Positions 10,916-24,139 of a stretch of 64,000 nt of DNA are shown piece after piece (positions within the stretch are counted from its first letter, which is position 1; every line of letters begins with the position of its first letter). A program made the translations under genes and the position numbers. The notes under the pieces were generated by a model. That model was not told the DNA's origin, ran no database searches, and worked only from the letters and a program-made list of their open reading frames with translations. Source of the stretch: Bagarius yarrelli (Eukaryota; Chordata; Actinopteri; Siluriformes; Sisoridae); contig VCAZ01000001.1 of the NCBI GenBank assembly GCA_005784505.1, positions 10,039,097 through 10,103,096 of the forward strand, written 5' to 3'.

Positions 10916-13900
10916 TCACTCCCCCTTAGTGACCAGATCCTCTATGTAGGCATCCAGCTCATCATCACTGCTGATCTCAATATCCTAAAAAAAATAATTA
11001 TACATGTTCAGACACCTGTATAGATTAACAGACATGATTAAATATAATATCTAAAGAGCTTTTAACAGGCTCAAACTTACATTATTTACTATTCAAATGA
11101 TTAACTTATTTTACAATGTACTTAATTTAAACTGTGTGTGGTGGTGGTGTGTGTGTGTGTGTGTATGTGGGGGATGTTTCAGACCTCTTGGACTTTTTGC
11201 AGCAGCGCGACGATATTTGTTCTAAGTTTGCGCAGTTTTTCTTCAGACTCTCTGAGCTTGGTCTCTGCTCCACTGCTCTTTTCCTCCACTGCCCGGGCTC
11301 GGGACTCAGCACGGCTCTGGTACGAGTTACAAAGTTTCTGCAGCCCTGCCTCATACTGCTGAAAATACTCTTTCTGCAAAGGAATACACAACTTGTGTTA
11401 GCCCCCCTATATCAACAAGCTATTATGAATACAGACTCTTGTATGAGTACAGAAGCTTGAGCCCCTCTACAGGTGGAATGCACTTACAATGGGGAAAGCC
11501 ACAAGGTCTTCAGCACTCATAGTGTTGACCGAATCTTTTGGGATTCGGAAATCAGGTGGGAAAAAGTACCGCAGCAACGTCCTAGAATTAACACAAAATA
11601 ACAAATTCAAAAAACACTTACTAAGCTCTTTATTAGAAACACTATACTAAAACTGCATTCTGCCATATTAAAATGTCTTATAGTGTCTTCATTTGTGCAA
11701 ACAAAACAATATATTTTTGATGTTTTGTGTCAAGTCTAAGTCAGTTCGCTCACTAAACAGCCTCACTTTGTGATGTCATGATCACACAATTGTTTAAAGT
11801 GCACGTTTATACTGTCTGACTCAGGAGAAATGAAGGTTCATCAGACCAGGGTACATTTGTCCAGTTTTGGTAGGTGCCTATGCCATCCTCAGATTTTAAT
11901 TATTTGAATTACTTAAGGTAGCTGAATCTATTTTGCTATTTTCCATTTACATTAATTAAAATAAATAAAAAATTATTTCAGAAAAGCATTCCAGTGTGCA
12001 AAGTTGTGTGTAAAAAAAAAAAAAGAATAATGCTGATTAGGCTATTGCATGAATGCGGCGGTGTACATAAAGAGTCTATGTTACTAGAGTACCTTAATAC
12101 CGGCAGGAAGGAAAACTAGAAATGGCCACTTACGTACCGCATCATAGTGACAAGGCCTTCTGTTGTTTCTCTGCTTGGGCCACTTTGGGTCGTATCAGGC
12201 TCTGCTGCAGTGGGCGGAGTTACAGATCGTGCTGGTCCCTGATTGGTGTCTGGACTATGTGACTCTGGTGAGGCAGGCCGCATTAAGCGCACATCCTCAC
12301 TGCCTTTGAACACCCTTAACAAAAAGAAAAGCTGTTTAAACAACAAACATTACAGTGCCAGGTGTTACATATTTATTTGTGAACATTTTAGCAGTGCAAT
12401 CAGCATGATGTCTTGTATTGGTTCTCCATCTTAAGAAAACTAATCCACACTCTTAGAGTCACATCCTGGAACTAAAAACACTAGGATTTGACTAGTCATT
12501 ATTTTACACAAAATTGCTCATAACGTGTACATCTACAAATTCAAATAAAAATTTTGCTGTGTTGGATAAATTTTTGCTGTTGGATAATAAAGGTGCTACG
12601 CGATCTCATCATTAAATTACCTTATGAAAAGACAAAAATCTAAAAACAAGAATTAATAGACTAAACAAGTCAGAATTCTAAAAAGTATTAATTAAGGTTT
12701 TTATACCACACATGAAACGTTGTACTTAATTGCACAGGAACGCAAACAAAAATCTGAGGTTGGCATAGAGAAAAAATTTTTTTTGTGTCTATGAAATCCC
12801 ATTCGAAGTCACAACACTGGTTAGAAACTTTTTGGGGAAAAAAAAGTTCTCTGACAGTTTTTTCCATTGCACAAAGCAATATGTTTGTCAAAATTCTTAA
12901 CACTACTTATTATCCTGAGAACACCCACTAGTGAAGCATGATTAGAACAGTTCAGGAAACTGCTTGGATGGAACCAAATTAACTACATTATAAAGAAGTA
13001 GTAAGTGACTCGTGCAAAGGTTTTAACAAGACAGGGGGCAGTGCAGTGGTTAAGGTGTTGGACTGCTAATTAAAAGATCTGAGTTTGATTTCCAGCACCA
13101 CCAAGTTGCCGGTGCTGGCAGGCCCTTAACCCCAAGGGTATGTTCAAATGTTAGACATGCTGTGAAATTTAAATTTAAAGTTATACTATAAAACAGGGTA
13201 AACAATGTAAACACAGCAGAATTTTTACAACGCCCTAGAGTAAGTATTTTGCCATGCATGTTAATTCATACCAGCGGTCTCTAGGGGTGTTCATCGGGAC
13301 GTAATCAAACTTTACTTTCCAGCGCACACTCTCTTTTCCTGTTTCTACTGCAGTCACTCGGCCGGTAAACCATTCTCCATTCACCTTTGCCTCCACCTGT
13401 ATGCCTTTATCTGTGAAACACACACACTTGTTGCAGGTTTATCGTTTTCAAACTACACTTTCATGTGTTTAAAGCTTTGTATTTATGTAGGAAGTATAGG
13501 TACCTTTATGGGCATTTTTCAGTGCATCTTGTTTTACATCCTCGTCTGTGCTATTGCTGACTCGCTACAAAAAATACTAGTAATTAATTTAAAAATATGT
13601 ATACTATGTTGATTTACTAATTGTAGTTTTATAGTATTAAATAAGCAAAGGCGAAATACCTCTGTGCTATTAGCCTGTTTGGCTGGCGGGACTTTCTTCT
13701 CTACTATTCCCTTGCCACGCGGCTGAGTAGATGCTGCCAGTTTGGATTTCTTAGGTTGTGGCTCTTCCTCCTCTTCACTCTCTTCCTCTTCCTCATCTAC
13801 TTCTTTCTCCTCCTCCTCCTCTTCACTTTCTTCCTCTTCATCTTCATTTTCTTCTTTACTCTTCTTGGCACTTCCTCTTTTGCTGGCTGGTGTTTGCCTG

Positions 13901-16900
13901 GTTATCTTTGTGGAGGAAGGCTAAAAATATTTACAGATATATTGTTTAAATTGTAGATAAAAACACAAGCCTCACATGTCTATTATGTGTATCTACTGGT
14001 TAATGTTTATGCATACTCACTGTTGTACTTCGTGTTTGAGTTATGCTTCTGCGAGTTGATGCTTTTGAAGCTGGAGTTGTGGGCATCGATTTAGCGGTGG
14101 CTTTTGCTGATTTGGGGGTTGTGGTGGAAGCTGTTTTGGCTTTGGCTGGAGCGGTAGCAGCTGGTGGGGTTCTACTTGGACGTGAAGGTCCTGTTGATTT
14201 CTGGGGCGGAGTTGATTTGACTGCAGATGATTGACTGACAGCATTTTTCACCACAGCGGGAAGCGGTGGCGAACGGGGACGAGCTGCTGCACGCTGTGAT
14301 GACCGAAGGGCAGTCTAACAGAGGAAACATGCAATCTTTCCTTACCTTTCAACATCAATTTATATATACACAAATCAGCAAATATGCATGCATGTACAAA
14401 AACACACACTTTCATCTTATTATCTTTGTGAGGATCTTTCATAATAATTAACATAGCTATGGTATACCTAATTTAAACCTTTAATGCCAGTAAATAAAAG
14501 GACAAAATGTTTTAATAAAAATAGTACCTGAGGTGTACGCTCCTCTGCATTCTTTGCACTGACTTCTAGTGGGAGCCGTTTTATATCTGCAGCTGACCTA
14601 ACAGTTGTGGTTTTCTGCAATGTAAGGTGATGTTATAGTTTCCATCAAGTTGCACAGACAACAATTTATACCAAAGAAGAAAAATATATATAAAAAAAAA
14701 AGCACCTGCAGAACTTCCAATTTTTCCTGCTGTTGGCGGATTTTTTCCGAAAGCTCTTTTTGTTTGTCTTCTGAGGTTTTTGTGTCTTTCTTTAAACTAC
14801 CAACTGGTAAATTTTGTTTTTGTTCCGGGGCGTCACACCTTAGTGTCACAAATGTAAGAGACAAAAGGATCATTTACAACCCGAATTCCCAAAAACATAA
14901 AACTTTTTTTAAATTTGAATATAATGAAAACTAAAAGCCTATTAAATCACATAAGGCAATATTTTATTCACAATAGAACATAGATAACATAAATGTTTAA
15001 TCCACTAAAAGAGCTCATTTCAAATTTGATGCCTGCTACAGGTCTCTACAGAGATTCTCCTCTTTTTTTAAAACAGTTTGAAGACATCTGGGCATTGAGG
15101 TTATGAGTTTCTGGAGTTTTGGTGTTGGAAATTGGTCACATTTATGAATGGTACAGGTTTCCAGCTGTTGAAGAGTTTGAGGTTGTCTTTGACATATTTT
15201 TCATTCAATTTTTCTTTATAGATGAAAGATCTGGACTGCAGACAGGCTAATTCAGCACCCAGACTCTTTTACTAGAAGAGCTAGCTAAATCTTTTTAAAA
15301 TGTATTGCTTTTTCAGCCCTTTGTTGCCCGTGTGCCAACTTTTCTGAGACCTGTACCAGGCATCAAATTTGAAATGAGCTTATTTAATGGATAAAAGTGT
15401 AAAATTGCTCATTTTATACATTTATGTTATTTATGTTCTATTGTAAATAAATTATTGGCTCATGTAAGAAATGCTATAAAATCGTTTTAATCTTTTAATT
15501 CAATTTTTAAAAAGTCCCAGCAGGTTGTAACTGTGATGAAATACAGAGAGGTGAGCGTGTACAGATAATATAAAGAAGAGGGACTTAACAAAACACCAGC
15601 CAAATCCTACCAGTCTCTTTATTTCTGTACCTGTCCTGAGTTCCATCAGGGTTCATGAGGCAGACCCAACTGTCTGGGTAACGCTTATCCACAGCATCCA
15701 TCTGAAACGGCAATGTACGCCACTTCAGACATTTATCTAAGAAGACAGAAAAAGGGGTTGGGCATGTTTATATGACTATTCTATAAAAAGAAAATTTTAA
15801 CTATTATCAGTCATCAATTAAAATTTGTGCTTATACCACACTGTATCGTCACAGGAATCTCCATAGCTCTGCGCCGGCGAAACCGGAGTTCATTTGAAGG
15901 TGTAGCATTCCAGTTGGCTGACAGGTAGCCAAACTCATCCCAAAACTTTACTATGCCTTTCTGAGCTGTTCAGTGAATCAAGTTATACGATTTAGCAGTT
16001 TATATAGGAATGGAAATGATGGTAAATATAACTTGAAAAACACTTCGCATACTCACCTATACCAATGTCCTTCCAGTATTGGGCAAGATATTCTCCCATA
16101 GCTCGGAGTAAATGTCTGTACTCCTTCGCATCTGCAAAATCTTGCTTATTATGTGTTGGCTCTAATACAAGGTAGGGAACATCGACCACCCCTACTACTC
16201 CTCCACATGCCCTGAAATATGCAAACATTGTAATCGAAGTCCTAATACGCCAACAAAAGACATTTACATTTCAGATTTGCAGAATTAAATCACTGGTTGA
16301 AAGTGAACGCAGTTTGGGTTCTCAAAGTTAAAAAAAATGGAACGCTGGAGATCTGCATGTCGAGAAATAATAGTATTAGAAGATAAAACAATCAACGAAT
16401 TAATGTTTTCCTTTATTATCGATTATAGAAACTTAATCAAATGCCCATCTTTAATGTGAAGATTTTGAAAGTTTTAGATCTTGAAATTAATTGGAACCAA
16501 ATTGTAAAGTGGGAAGAACTGATAAAAAAAAAAACCCAGTGAAATTTAGTTAAGTGTTAAGACAAGAGAAATAATTCTCTTTTTTTAATACTACTATACA
16601 AGATAGGTGATTTAAAACCTTACATGTGCTTCATTTTTACATAAATAACTCACATTCCCCCATCCAGCTGTGGTCCTGTCTTCTCATACATCTTAATGAG
16701 ACGACTACAGTTATAGATGAACATGCCGTCTTGGTCTCGCCTTTCAATGTTTACGCCAAAAATAAAATTCAACTCTTTTGGCTCCTTTAGTGCTCTGCAA
16801 CAAAAAAATAAACAATCAGCATTTTAATCAGATGTCTTTTAAGAGGTTCCCTAAGGCATAAGGGTTTTTTTACATTAAAATATGTGGTGTGTATCTCAAA

Positions 16901-19900
16901 AACAGGGCAGAGTTGTTTACAGGTTGAATAAAATAATGATAAAAACAGGTTCAACAAGTGGGAACTTAATGCTGAAATGTACATTACTGCAGGGTACGAG
17001 TTCCCTTTTTCCATTTGTGAAGAAGCAACATCGAGCTCACAGTCAACCAGACCTACGGAATGTTGCTTCACTGCAATTTATCTCCTCTGTAGCAGGTCTA
17101 ATTTATCCTAAATTGCACCAAATCTATTTTCATCCATGGCATCAGCAATAATAATAAAAACATTCTGCAGTTTGAATTGTGAAGTGGCACAGGAAAAGGC
17201 TCTAGCAGTCCAAAAATGTGAGGTAGTGGTTATGTGCACAACTATTGTTTTGGGATATCCGGCGAGGTCTGCCAGGTCATCTGGCTTATTCAGCTTTACG
17301 ATAATAACGAGAGCGCAACAATGGTGTAGTGGGGTTCTTTGATGGAAAGTTAAGGTGGCTACAACATGTGGTTTGTTTGTTTTTTGCTTTGACAGTTTGA
17401 AATTATGCAAATTAATGCTGATGTGGTAAATGTTCCCTAAACAACTTTGGGTAACACATGAGTGGACCATTTTGTTTCAGTGTGTGTGTATGTGTTGGCC
17501 ATACTTCTGTTTAGAAGCATGAATAGCTTGTTTTCTGTTAGCCTCTGCACGCAGTGCCATAGCAGAATCTTGTGCTTTTCTCAATGCAGCCTGAAAACAA
17601 TGAAGACAGACAGCAACAATTTTAAAGAGAAGAAAATCTGTATACATCCATACATCTGTAGGCCATAACTAAAAATGTTTAACATATTAAAGCAAATGAT
17701 AAGTTACATTACTACCACTTAAAAAATACCGATGTCACACTCATGTGTGTTTTTCCCCACAAACAGTCACCACAAAACTGATGACCACACATTTGCCATG
17801 ATGTATAATCAAGATTTTATTTAAATAGAGCCAAGAGAGCGGCATAAAAGAGTCCTGACCTCAATCACACTGGACACCTTTGGGATAATCTGAAACACTG
17901 TATGCACCCCAAACCCCCTCACCCGACATCAGTACCTGACCTCATTTAAACTCCCCATATCTTTTTGTGTGTTTTTTCATGCGTTTTGGATCATATAGTG
18001 TACAACATGGGTTATGTTCAATATCCTGTTGTGAGTTCTTACCCTGGCTTCTTTAGACAAATCGTGTTCCAGGTTTAATTCCAGAGCGCGAGCTTTACTC
18101 TCTGCTTCTCTGGCCTTCTCCTCCGCTTCGGAATAAAACATTAGACAAATATATTAATTTGACATTTATTACATCTTAATTATCAATCTAAGCACCAATT
18201 ACAATTTTTTTTTATTTTGGACAGATGAAGGTCATCATCAGCACTCTTTACAAAGCACAGATGTGTTTTAATTTACTTACCCAGTTTTGCAAGGTGATCA
18301 GCTTTTTTCACTTCCTGTTCTGCACGTGTTTTAAAGCGTGTTGATGTGTATTTATACATCCTGCAAAAAAAGCAAACAGTTAAAATGAATTTTATCCAGA
18401 AAACCGAAACATTACATTCCTCAGGGAAACACAGGACACAAAAAATTCTTATAAAATGTCACTATTACAATGTCATGTGACACCTTATTTGTGTGGCAAC
18501 TCATGTAAAGACATTTGATACAAATAGTACAAATGCTATATATACCTGGGATTATATAAGCAGCAGGAGAGTCTTTTGGTCCTGACTTTGTGTCCCTGAA
18601 TAAAGATTCTCATCCTAGGATCGATGTAGAGAACAGCTGCATATGCACGAAATGACCGTCTTTCCGGCTTCCTGTTTCAAACACAAATATTAGCTTATTA
18701 AGAAAAAGGATAAACAGAAAGAGAAATTAAAATCAACTAATCATATAAGACGACACTGACGAGTAAGGACTGGAGCCTAAAATACTCACACTCCCTCTAC
18801 AGGTGTCCCTGCCATTAGGATATCTTGGTGATCTGTCTCCACATCCAACTCTGGCTCTCTGTTGTCCATAAGTTTTAAATTATACACTACAACCAGTGTC
18901 CCTAAAAAAAGTACACACAAGGCTAAAAGCACTCGCACATACTCATACGACTGTATAAAAGCGCTTTATGAACTTAGAGATCATACCACTGGCTCCTTCA
19001 ATTTTTTTAAACTGTTGAAAGAGCTGCTCTTCGCTCTTAAAAGGAGAGTATTTAAAAATGAGCTCCGTCTCAATCGCATACTTCTCTGGGTCCTGAGTAA
19101 GAGGCTGCTGCGTCTTCAAATCCCAACTGGGCAACGGAACAATGACCTACAAGAATGCAAGAATGAAATTTTCAACAATGTATCTGAGAAGGTTTGTTCA
19201 TTGTATACAATAAACACTGGGTATTTACTATGTTTTATAAATATCTAATTAAGAAAAACTTTTAACTAAAGATATAATTCCTGTATTTAATTCCTGTATT
19301 CCTGTATTTAATTTAATTTAATTTAATTTGATTTGAAGGGGGCAGGGTGGCTCAAATGGTTAAGGTGCTGAGTTGTTAATCTGAAGACCAGAAACACCTG
19401 GGTTCAAGCCCCACCACCGGCAAGTCAACCACTGTTGGGTCCTTGAGCAAGACCCTTAACCCCTCCTGCTCCAGGGGCGCTGTATCATAGCTGACCCTGC
19501 GCTCTGACCCCCAACTTACTAAGATGGGATATGCGAAAAATGCATTTCATTGGCTCTGTACATGTACCTTGCACAATGACAATGAATTGAATATACTACT
19601 ATACTAATCTGGTATTTAACGATACATTCTAAAATCATATAGTTATATACCCTATAACGCTATAACTAAGTAATTATAACCTACAACTATTTAACTTATT
19701 AAGGCTTTATACCCATGATAATCGAATGATAAAATAAGAAACCTTGATTGCCATTAAAGATAAGCAAGACAAGCAAAAGTTTTAATTGCTTTACTAGACT
19801 TAGCAGGATTTAGACTGCACTGATTTGTTTTTCAATTAACAACCATGTTTATTAATGCGTTTTACATACATTCACTGCTTTTAAACAGTTTTTCTTTTTA

Positions 19901-22900
19901 ACTAGAAATAGCAATAAAAGTTGTATAAAACACAAATATGCTTTATTAATAAATACTGAAATAATGTCTTGCCTCATCCAGTCCCTCCTCTTCATGAAAT
20001 GTTCGGGACAAAAATAAGCATGTTAATTTGTCATCTTTCTTTGTGAACAGGATGAAGTCTTTGCCAATACGCATTGACCCACTAAAAAAACATAAAAAAA
20101 TTTAACTAAAATTGTTATGATGAAGAATTATATGGACATGTGTGAACTTTAGGTAGATTTCGGGTTCGCTTACGATTTAAGACCATTTCCATACTGGCCG
20201 ATATGCGTAGATTCAGGAAACCTCTTACTGGATTTGCCAAACTGAATGACGTGTGTTGCCTCGCCTATACAAATGAGATAGGCTTTTATACTTATAATTC
20301 AAAACACCATTACGCGTCTGCTAAGAACTGCTGCAGGCATGAGTTTTATCAGTGAGTGTATAAAATATAATGTACTCACTCGGGTCCATTCCAGTCCCAT
20401 CGTCCAGGAAACAAAGCATAAAACCCCCTCGAAGGTCTGCTCTTTTTTCTAAACGTTCAAGACAAGTCATTACAAATTTTTATTTAAATTAATAGAGTAA
20501 TATGGTAAATTAATTGTCTTAGTGGATATTAGAATATGTCTTAATGTATTGTCTTGTCTTGTATAGTACCTGTATATATGTCGATCCTTGTAGCGTTTGC
20601 ATCTCTGTAGATAAAATACAATAATGATATTTCTCTATTTAAGACACTTTCAATATTACTTACATAAAAAATAAGTAACGGAAGGGATACCTTGAATTAT
20701 CTACAAGCTCGGCCAATGCTCCAAAAAGGAACTCGTGCGTTGTCCTGTTAATTGAATGCAATACAACATCAAATCAAAATAAAATATTACAACCCAAATT
20801 CCAAGTGTTTCAATTTACATTAAATGAAAACTAAAAGACTTTTAAAGCACATGAGGCGATATTTTATTTAAAGTAGAACATAGATAAATTGTTAGAATAA
20901 GAAATTTTACACTTTCATGCACTAAATGAGCTAATTTTTAATGTGATGCCTGCTACAGAAAAGGGCTGAAAAAGTGATACTTAAAAAAAAAAAGATTCTA
21001 AAAGATAACTAAAGAGAAGGACGACCTTTCAGCTTTTTATCAGCGTCAGTTCAGAGACCAGCAGCAGCTAGTAGCAGGCATCAAATTTAAAATGAGCTCA
21101 TTTTGTGCATAAAATTGTAAAATTTGTTATGTTCTCTATGTTCTATTGTGAATAAAATATTGACTCGTGATGTAAAAGTCTTTTATTTTTCATTATATTT
21201 AAATAAAAAAAAAAACCATCCCAACTTTTCCAGACTATAAAAGAAGAAGACAGAAAAGAAAAAGAAAAAAAAAAAGAAAACAAATAACTTCAGCGCTTAA
21301 ATCAGTTATGTAAGGATGTCCCCAATATATTAAAAACAGCTTTAATTTGGACTCTTAGGTATTTATACAAACCCCTTATAGAACACTCACACATACAAAA
21401 CAAAACTAAAACGACAAAACATTTTCTTCTTTACTGCATCACACGCGCGTTCACAACAATACGTATTCAACGCCATCGCAACAGATCCGGCATGAAGATG
21501 TTAAACACATACGCTGTGCTTGTTTACACTTGGAAGACGACGGATGCCATATAAAAGCTACACTTTAACACCATTTTAAAGACCAAAACAAAACTAAACT
21601 GAATCTATGTAGAGCATTATACTCTTTATACAGTGTAGGTCTTTTTTTTTAAGGGTAAACAAAGGACGGTGCTTGTGTTCAATGTCATCATGGCGGATTT
21701 GGGTCAGCACCACTACTGCTGTGAACGTTCGTCAACAAATGTCGCAGTAGAGAGGAACATGTGGAATAAAGACAGTATTTTTGTTTTCAAAAGTACTCTC
21801 ATAGTTTTGTAATATTACAGGTGAATATTACAGTTTACTGATGTCACATAGACTACAATAATCTTAATACTTTTTTGGGTCTTGAACGTGGTAGTTACCT
21901 TGCTGTCTATGGGGCGGTCAGAGAGCCCCTAAATTTGATCAAAAATAGATTAAATTGTTTCCTAAAAATGAAAGAAGTTCTTAGGGTTGTGGAACAACAC
22001 CAGAGTGAAAACTTAATAGTAAATAGCTGTTGGTTGGGCAAAAAGACAATTCTATTAAAAAATGATTTTTCTCTAAATAAATTAAGAAAATAAAAATATG
22101 TTTGTTTACTATGATCTACACTGTCATGATAATCATGTAAGACAACAGCAACTACATAATGTGATGTAAACAGCTCACAGGAAACAGGCACTTAGGGAAA
22201 ATAAAAAACAAACATGCCAAACAAGCTTCTAATCTAAATAGCGCTTGTTGGCTAAATGCATTATGTTTTGCTACTTATCTATCTCAAGTTCCTCTGGAGA
22301 ACACTAGCAATAACAGTAATTCGGGCACTATAGCCATAACTAGGAATGTCGATATCTTTTAAATGACAATACCGTCAAGCTCAAAAAGACAGTCAAACAT
22401 AGTGCTGCTATTTATAATATCCGAACAGAAGAAAAAAATAACTTATTTAACAGGTTAACAATTTAACCGAATCACTTCCTGGTTTCAAAATAAAACACTG
22501 ACGCAAAGATGACCTTAGGTATTCATGTGGAAAGATACTGTTTTTTCTACAGATACATTAATGAAATGGTAGATCTATTAGACTTGGTGGTATTGCATTG
22601 TAATAAAATGAGTAATAACATCAAAGTAACAGCAACCAAAGACCTTTTGTTTGAAAACCCCAAAATGCTACAATTACCTCATACTTTTAATAAACTTCAG
22701 AGTGGTGCATCTCTTAGCTTTTTTGTGCGTGTAAGGCTTTGATTAAAAAAAAAATTTTTAATAGTAAGAACATCTTTGTTGTTCTACCCAGCCAACAATC
22801 ACTCAATATTTACTAGTAAAATCTTATAATCAGTTTGGCCATTTACCAATTTACAACAATTTCCTGATCATTTACCAGTCAGGTACCAACCAGTCCTAAT

Positions 22901-23645
22901 GATTACTAGCACATGCTGCCACCCAGCTATTACACCAACATGGAGCAACACGCCAAGAGTCAAATGGTAACCGCACTCTAGCGTACATAAACTCAAAGAT
23001 GTTTAAGATTGACTAGTTGCCCAGATAGAAAAGAGTGTTAAACCGTTTCCTCACCTAAAGGGCAGCATTATCTTCCTTCTTTTGGGCTGTTGGCCATGGA
23101 TTACTAAGGCATTGTCAAGATTTATAATCTCTTGGTAATTGCTTTCTCATTACACCACCGGGACACCCTATATGAACCTGTTCTGTAATTAATTAGTGGA
23201 GTGATTCAATTGTTTAGAAAGAAACTTAATTTCCTAATCCAGCATGTTACCTAAAAAACACTGTTTGTTTATGTGTAAAACTTTAGGCATCAACCCGCTT
23301 CATGATTGGTTACCAGAGAAAGAGGGGTTTGTGGCTTGGGGGAAAAAAAAATCACCTCAAACGATCAACATCCCATTCATGCACTTCACAGATAAACTTT
23401 AATTGATCCTTTTTTATGTGAGTTCTGAATCACATTTAATAACAGCAACTTCATATATTACCCTCCCAAAAATGAATCACAGAATTGCTGGTCCGTTACA
23501 TGCTGTTAAAACCATTATTTTCCTGCAGTCAATCATGTGGACACAATTTCGCAATAGATTTAAAAACACACACTTACGAGTTTGTGTGCAGGTACTCAAA
23601 GGTGAGCTGAGCACGGTTTAAGCTGCTGTAGTTTAAATAAGCCAT
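10916..23645 (-). CDS. morc2: MORC2, microrchidia CW-type zinc finger ATPase
   Basis: A GHKL ATPase that compacts chromatin and supports HUSH-type silencing in the nucleus. The 26 coding exons are 23578-23645, 20691-20744, 20570-20604, 20380-20448, 20174-20264, 19973-20081, 18987-19146, 18790-18901, 18546-18671, 18281-18360, 18043-18125, 17505-17590, 16654-16794, 16057-16211, 15837-15965, 15631-15736, 14706-14838, 14528-14614, 14021-14314, 13660-13920, 13504-13564, 13272-13410, 12138-12314, 11488-11581, 11185-11373 and 10916-10984. Phases are consistent and sum to 1035 aa, against 1032 in human. ATP-site motifs are present: ELVDN with E35 and N39, DDGTG at 68-72, GQYGNG at 98-103. A coiled-coil insertion follows (exons 10-12). 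The CW zinc finger has C499, C502, C525 and C536. Then come a Ser/Pro/Lys-rich linker, a long Glu tract (exon 20), a chromo/Tudor-like domain (exon 22, GEWFTGRV) and a C-terminal coiled coil ending in an acidic DELDAYIEDL tail. Intron 6 starts with GC. Start chosen from similarity at MAYLNYSSLNRAQLTFEYL. Confidence 0.97.
11134..11168. repeat. (GT)n microsatellite in morc2 intron 25
   Basis: A TG-rich tract, interrupted by GGTGG, lies about 17 bases downstream of exon 25 in transcript orientation, so the pre-mRNA has a CA-rich run close to the donor. It is not coding. Confidence 0.8.
13031..13136 (+). mobile_element. tRNA-derived SINE head in morc2 intron 22
   Basis: The copy includes 'gtggttaaggtgttggactgcta', a B-box-like 'gagtttgatttcc' and 'caggcccttaacccc'. 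It is in antisense orientation relative to morc2 and truncated at the 3' side. Confidence 0.7.
14875..15535. mobile_element. Palindromic MITE-like DNA element in morc2 intron 16
   Basis: The ends are long inverted repeats of roughly 180-190 bp. The left one begins 'ttacaacccgaattccc' and runs through 'gagctcatttcaaatttgatgcctg' to about 15060. The right one, from about 15345, is its diverged reverse complement ending 'cagcaggttgtaa'. The centre lacks a transposase. A second copy lies in morc2 intron 1. Confidence 0.75.
17848..17960 (+). mobile_element. Tc1-type repeat fragment in morc2 intron 11
   Basis: The block 'agagtcctgacctcaatcacactgg', 'acacctttgggat' and 'cccgacatcagtacctgacctca' matches a widespread teleost DNA-transposon derivative whose source encodes the DLNxIEHLWD region of a transposase. 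It is non-coding here. Confidence 0.6.
19337..19592 (+). mobile_element. tRNA-derived SINE, longest copy, in morc2 intron 6
   Basis: The head 'ggcagggtggctcaaatggttaagg' and a good B box (gggttcaagcccc, 19400-19412) are followed by the conserved body 'ttgagcaagacccttaacccctcctgctcc' and a tail running to 'acaatgacaatgaattga'. It is antisense to morc2. Confidence 0.8.
20787..21235. mobile_element. Palindromic MITE-like element in morc2 intron 1
   Basis: This is a second copy of the element at 14875-15535. The left arm starts 'ttacaacccaaattcc' and the right arm contains 'aaatttaaaatgagctcattt' and ends near 'ccatcccaacttttccag'. The internal part is shorter than in the first copy. Confidence 0.65.
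21420..21560 (-). promoter_or_regulatory. CpG-richer patch in morc2 intron 1, possible internal promoter
   Basis: This stretch holds several CpGs (acgcgcgttc, tacgtattcaacgcc, gacgacgga) in an otherwise CpG-poor AT-rich intron, upstream of coding exon 2. An internal promoter for a shorter morc2 isoform is possible. This is inference from base composition only. Confidence 0.25.
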
Positions 23646-23728
23646 TTTGTTCAGCAGATAACAGAGAACAACACTCGGTCACTTGTCTTCTTTACATACT
23701 TTTATGTAATGCAGCAGTTCTGCACAGC
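23646..23728 (-). other. morc2: morc2 5' UTR in first coding exon
   Basis: Reading the minus strand, a strong acceptor (T6CAG followed by GCTGTGCAG) ends at 23729. The exon therefore starts at about 23728, giving some 83 nt of 5' UTR before the ATG. At least one upstream noncoding exon is implied, probably near the CpG-rich promoter at 24.84-25.12 kb. Confidence 0.5.
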
Positions 23729-24139
23729 CTGAAAAAACACATTAAAATTAAATTAAAAAATGTAATAATTCTTTTTTGTATGCATTATAATTACTGTGTG
23801 CTTTTTTACAGGTAATAATTACAAAGTTTTAACCCTTTTTTTTCTATGTATGCATAAGATCAATTAATCAATCAATTTATCTTTCCATCTATCTACACTT
23901 ACACCAGAGACAAAATATAGACATAATGCGCTAACAAATACACAACTTAACCCTGCCACCGCTTTTATCTGACTTTTATCTTCACTTTGAGATACTGAGA
24001 TATGATTCACATGGTCACATGGACTTGACAACCAATTGGTGTAAGGCAATTGATGGCAACAGCCTGGTTTAAAGTAGCTCCGTCGGAATATCTCTACCTG
24101 TCCTAAAAACGAGAGAATATATAGCCCTCCGCTGCTTTT

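Noticed and set aside
13742..13924. Ser/Phe/Leu-rich plus-strand frames
   Set aside because: They are the complement of the Glu-rich morc2 exon 20.
17108..17470. Open frame of about 120 codons on the minus strand in morc2 intron 12
   Set aside because: MORC2 protein and phase run directly from exon 12 to exon 13, and the frame has no recognisable motif.
18862..19248. 128-codon plus-strand frame
   Set aside because: Shadow of morc2 exons 7 and 8 on the opposite strand.
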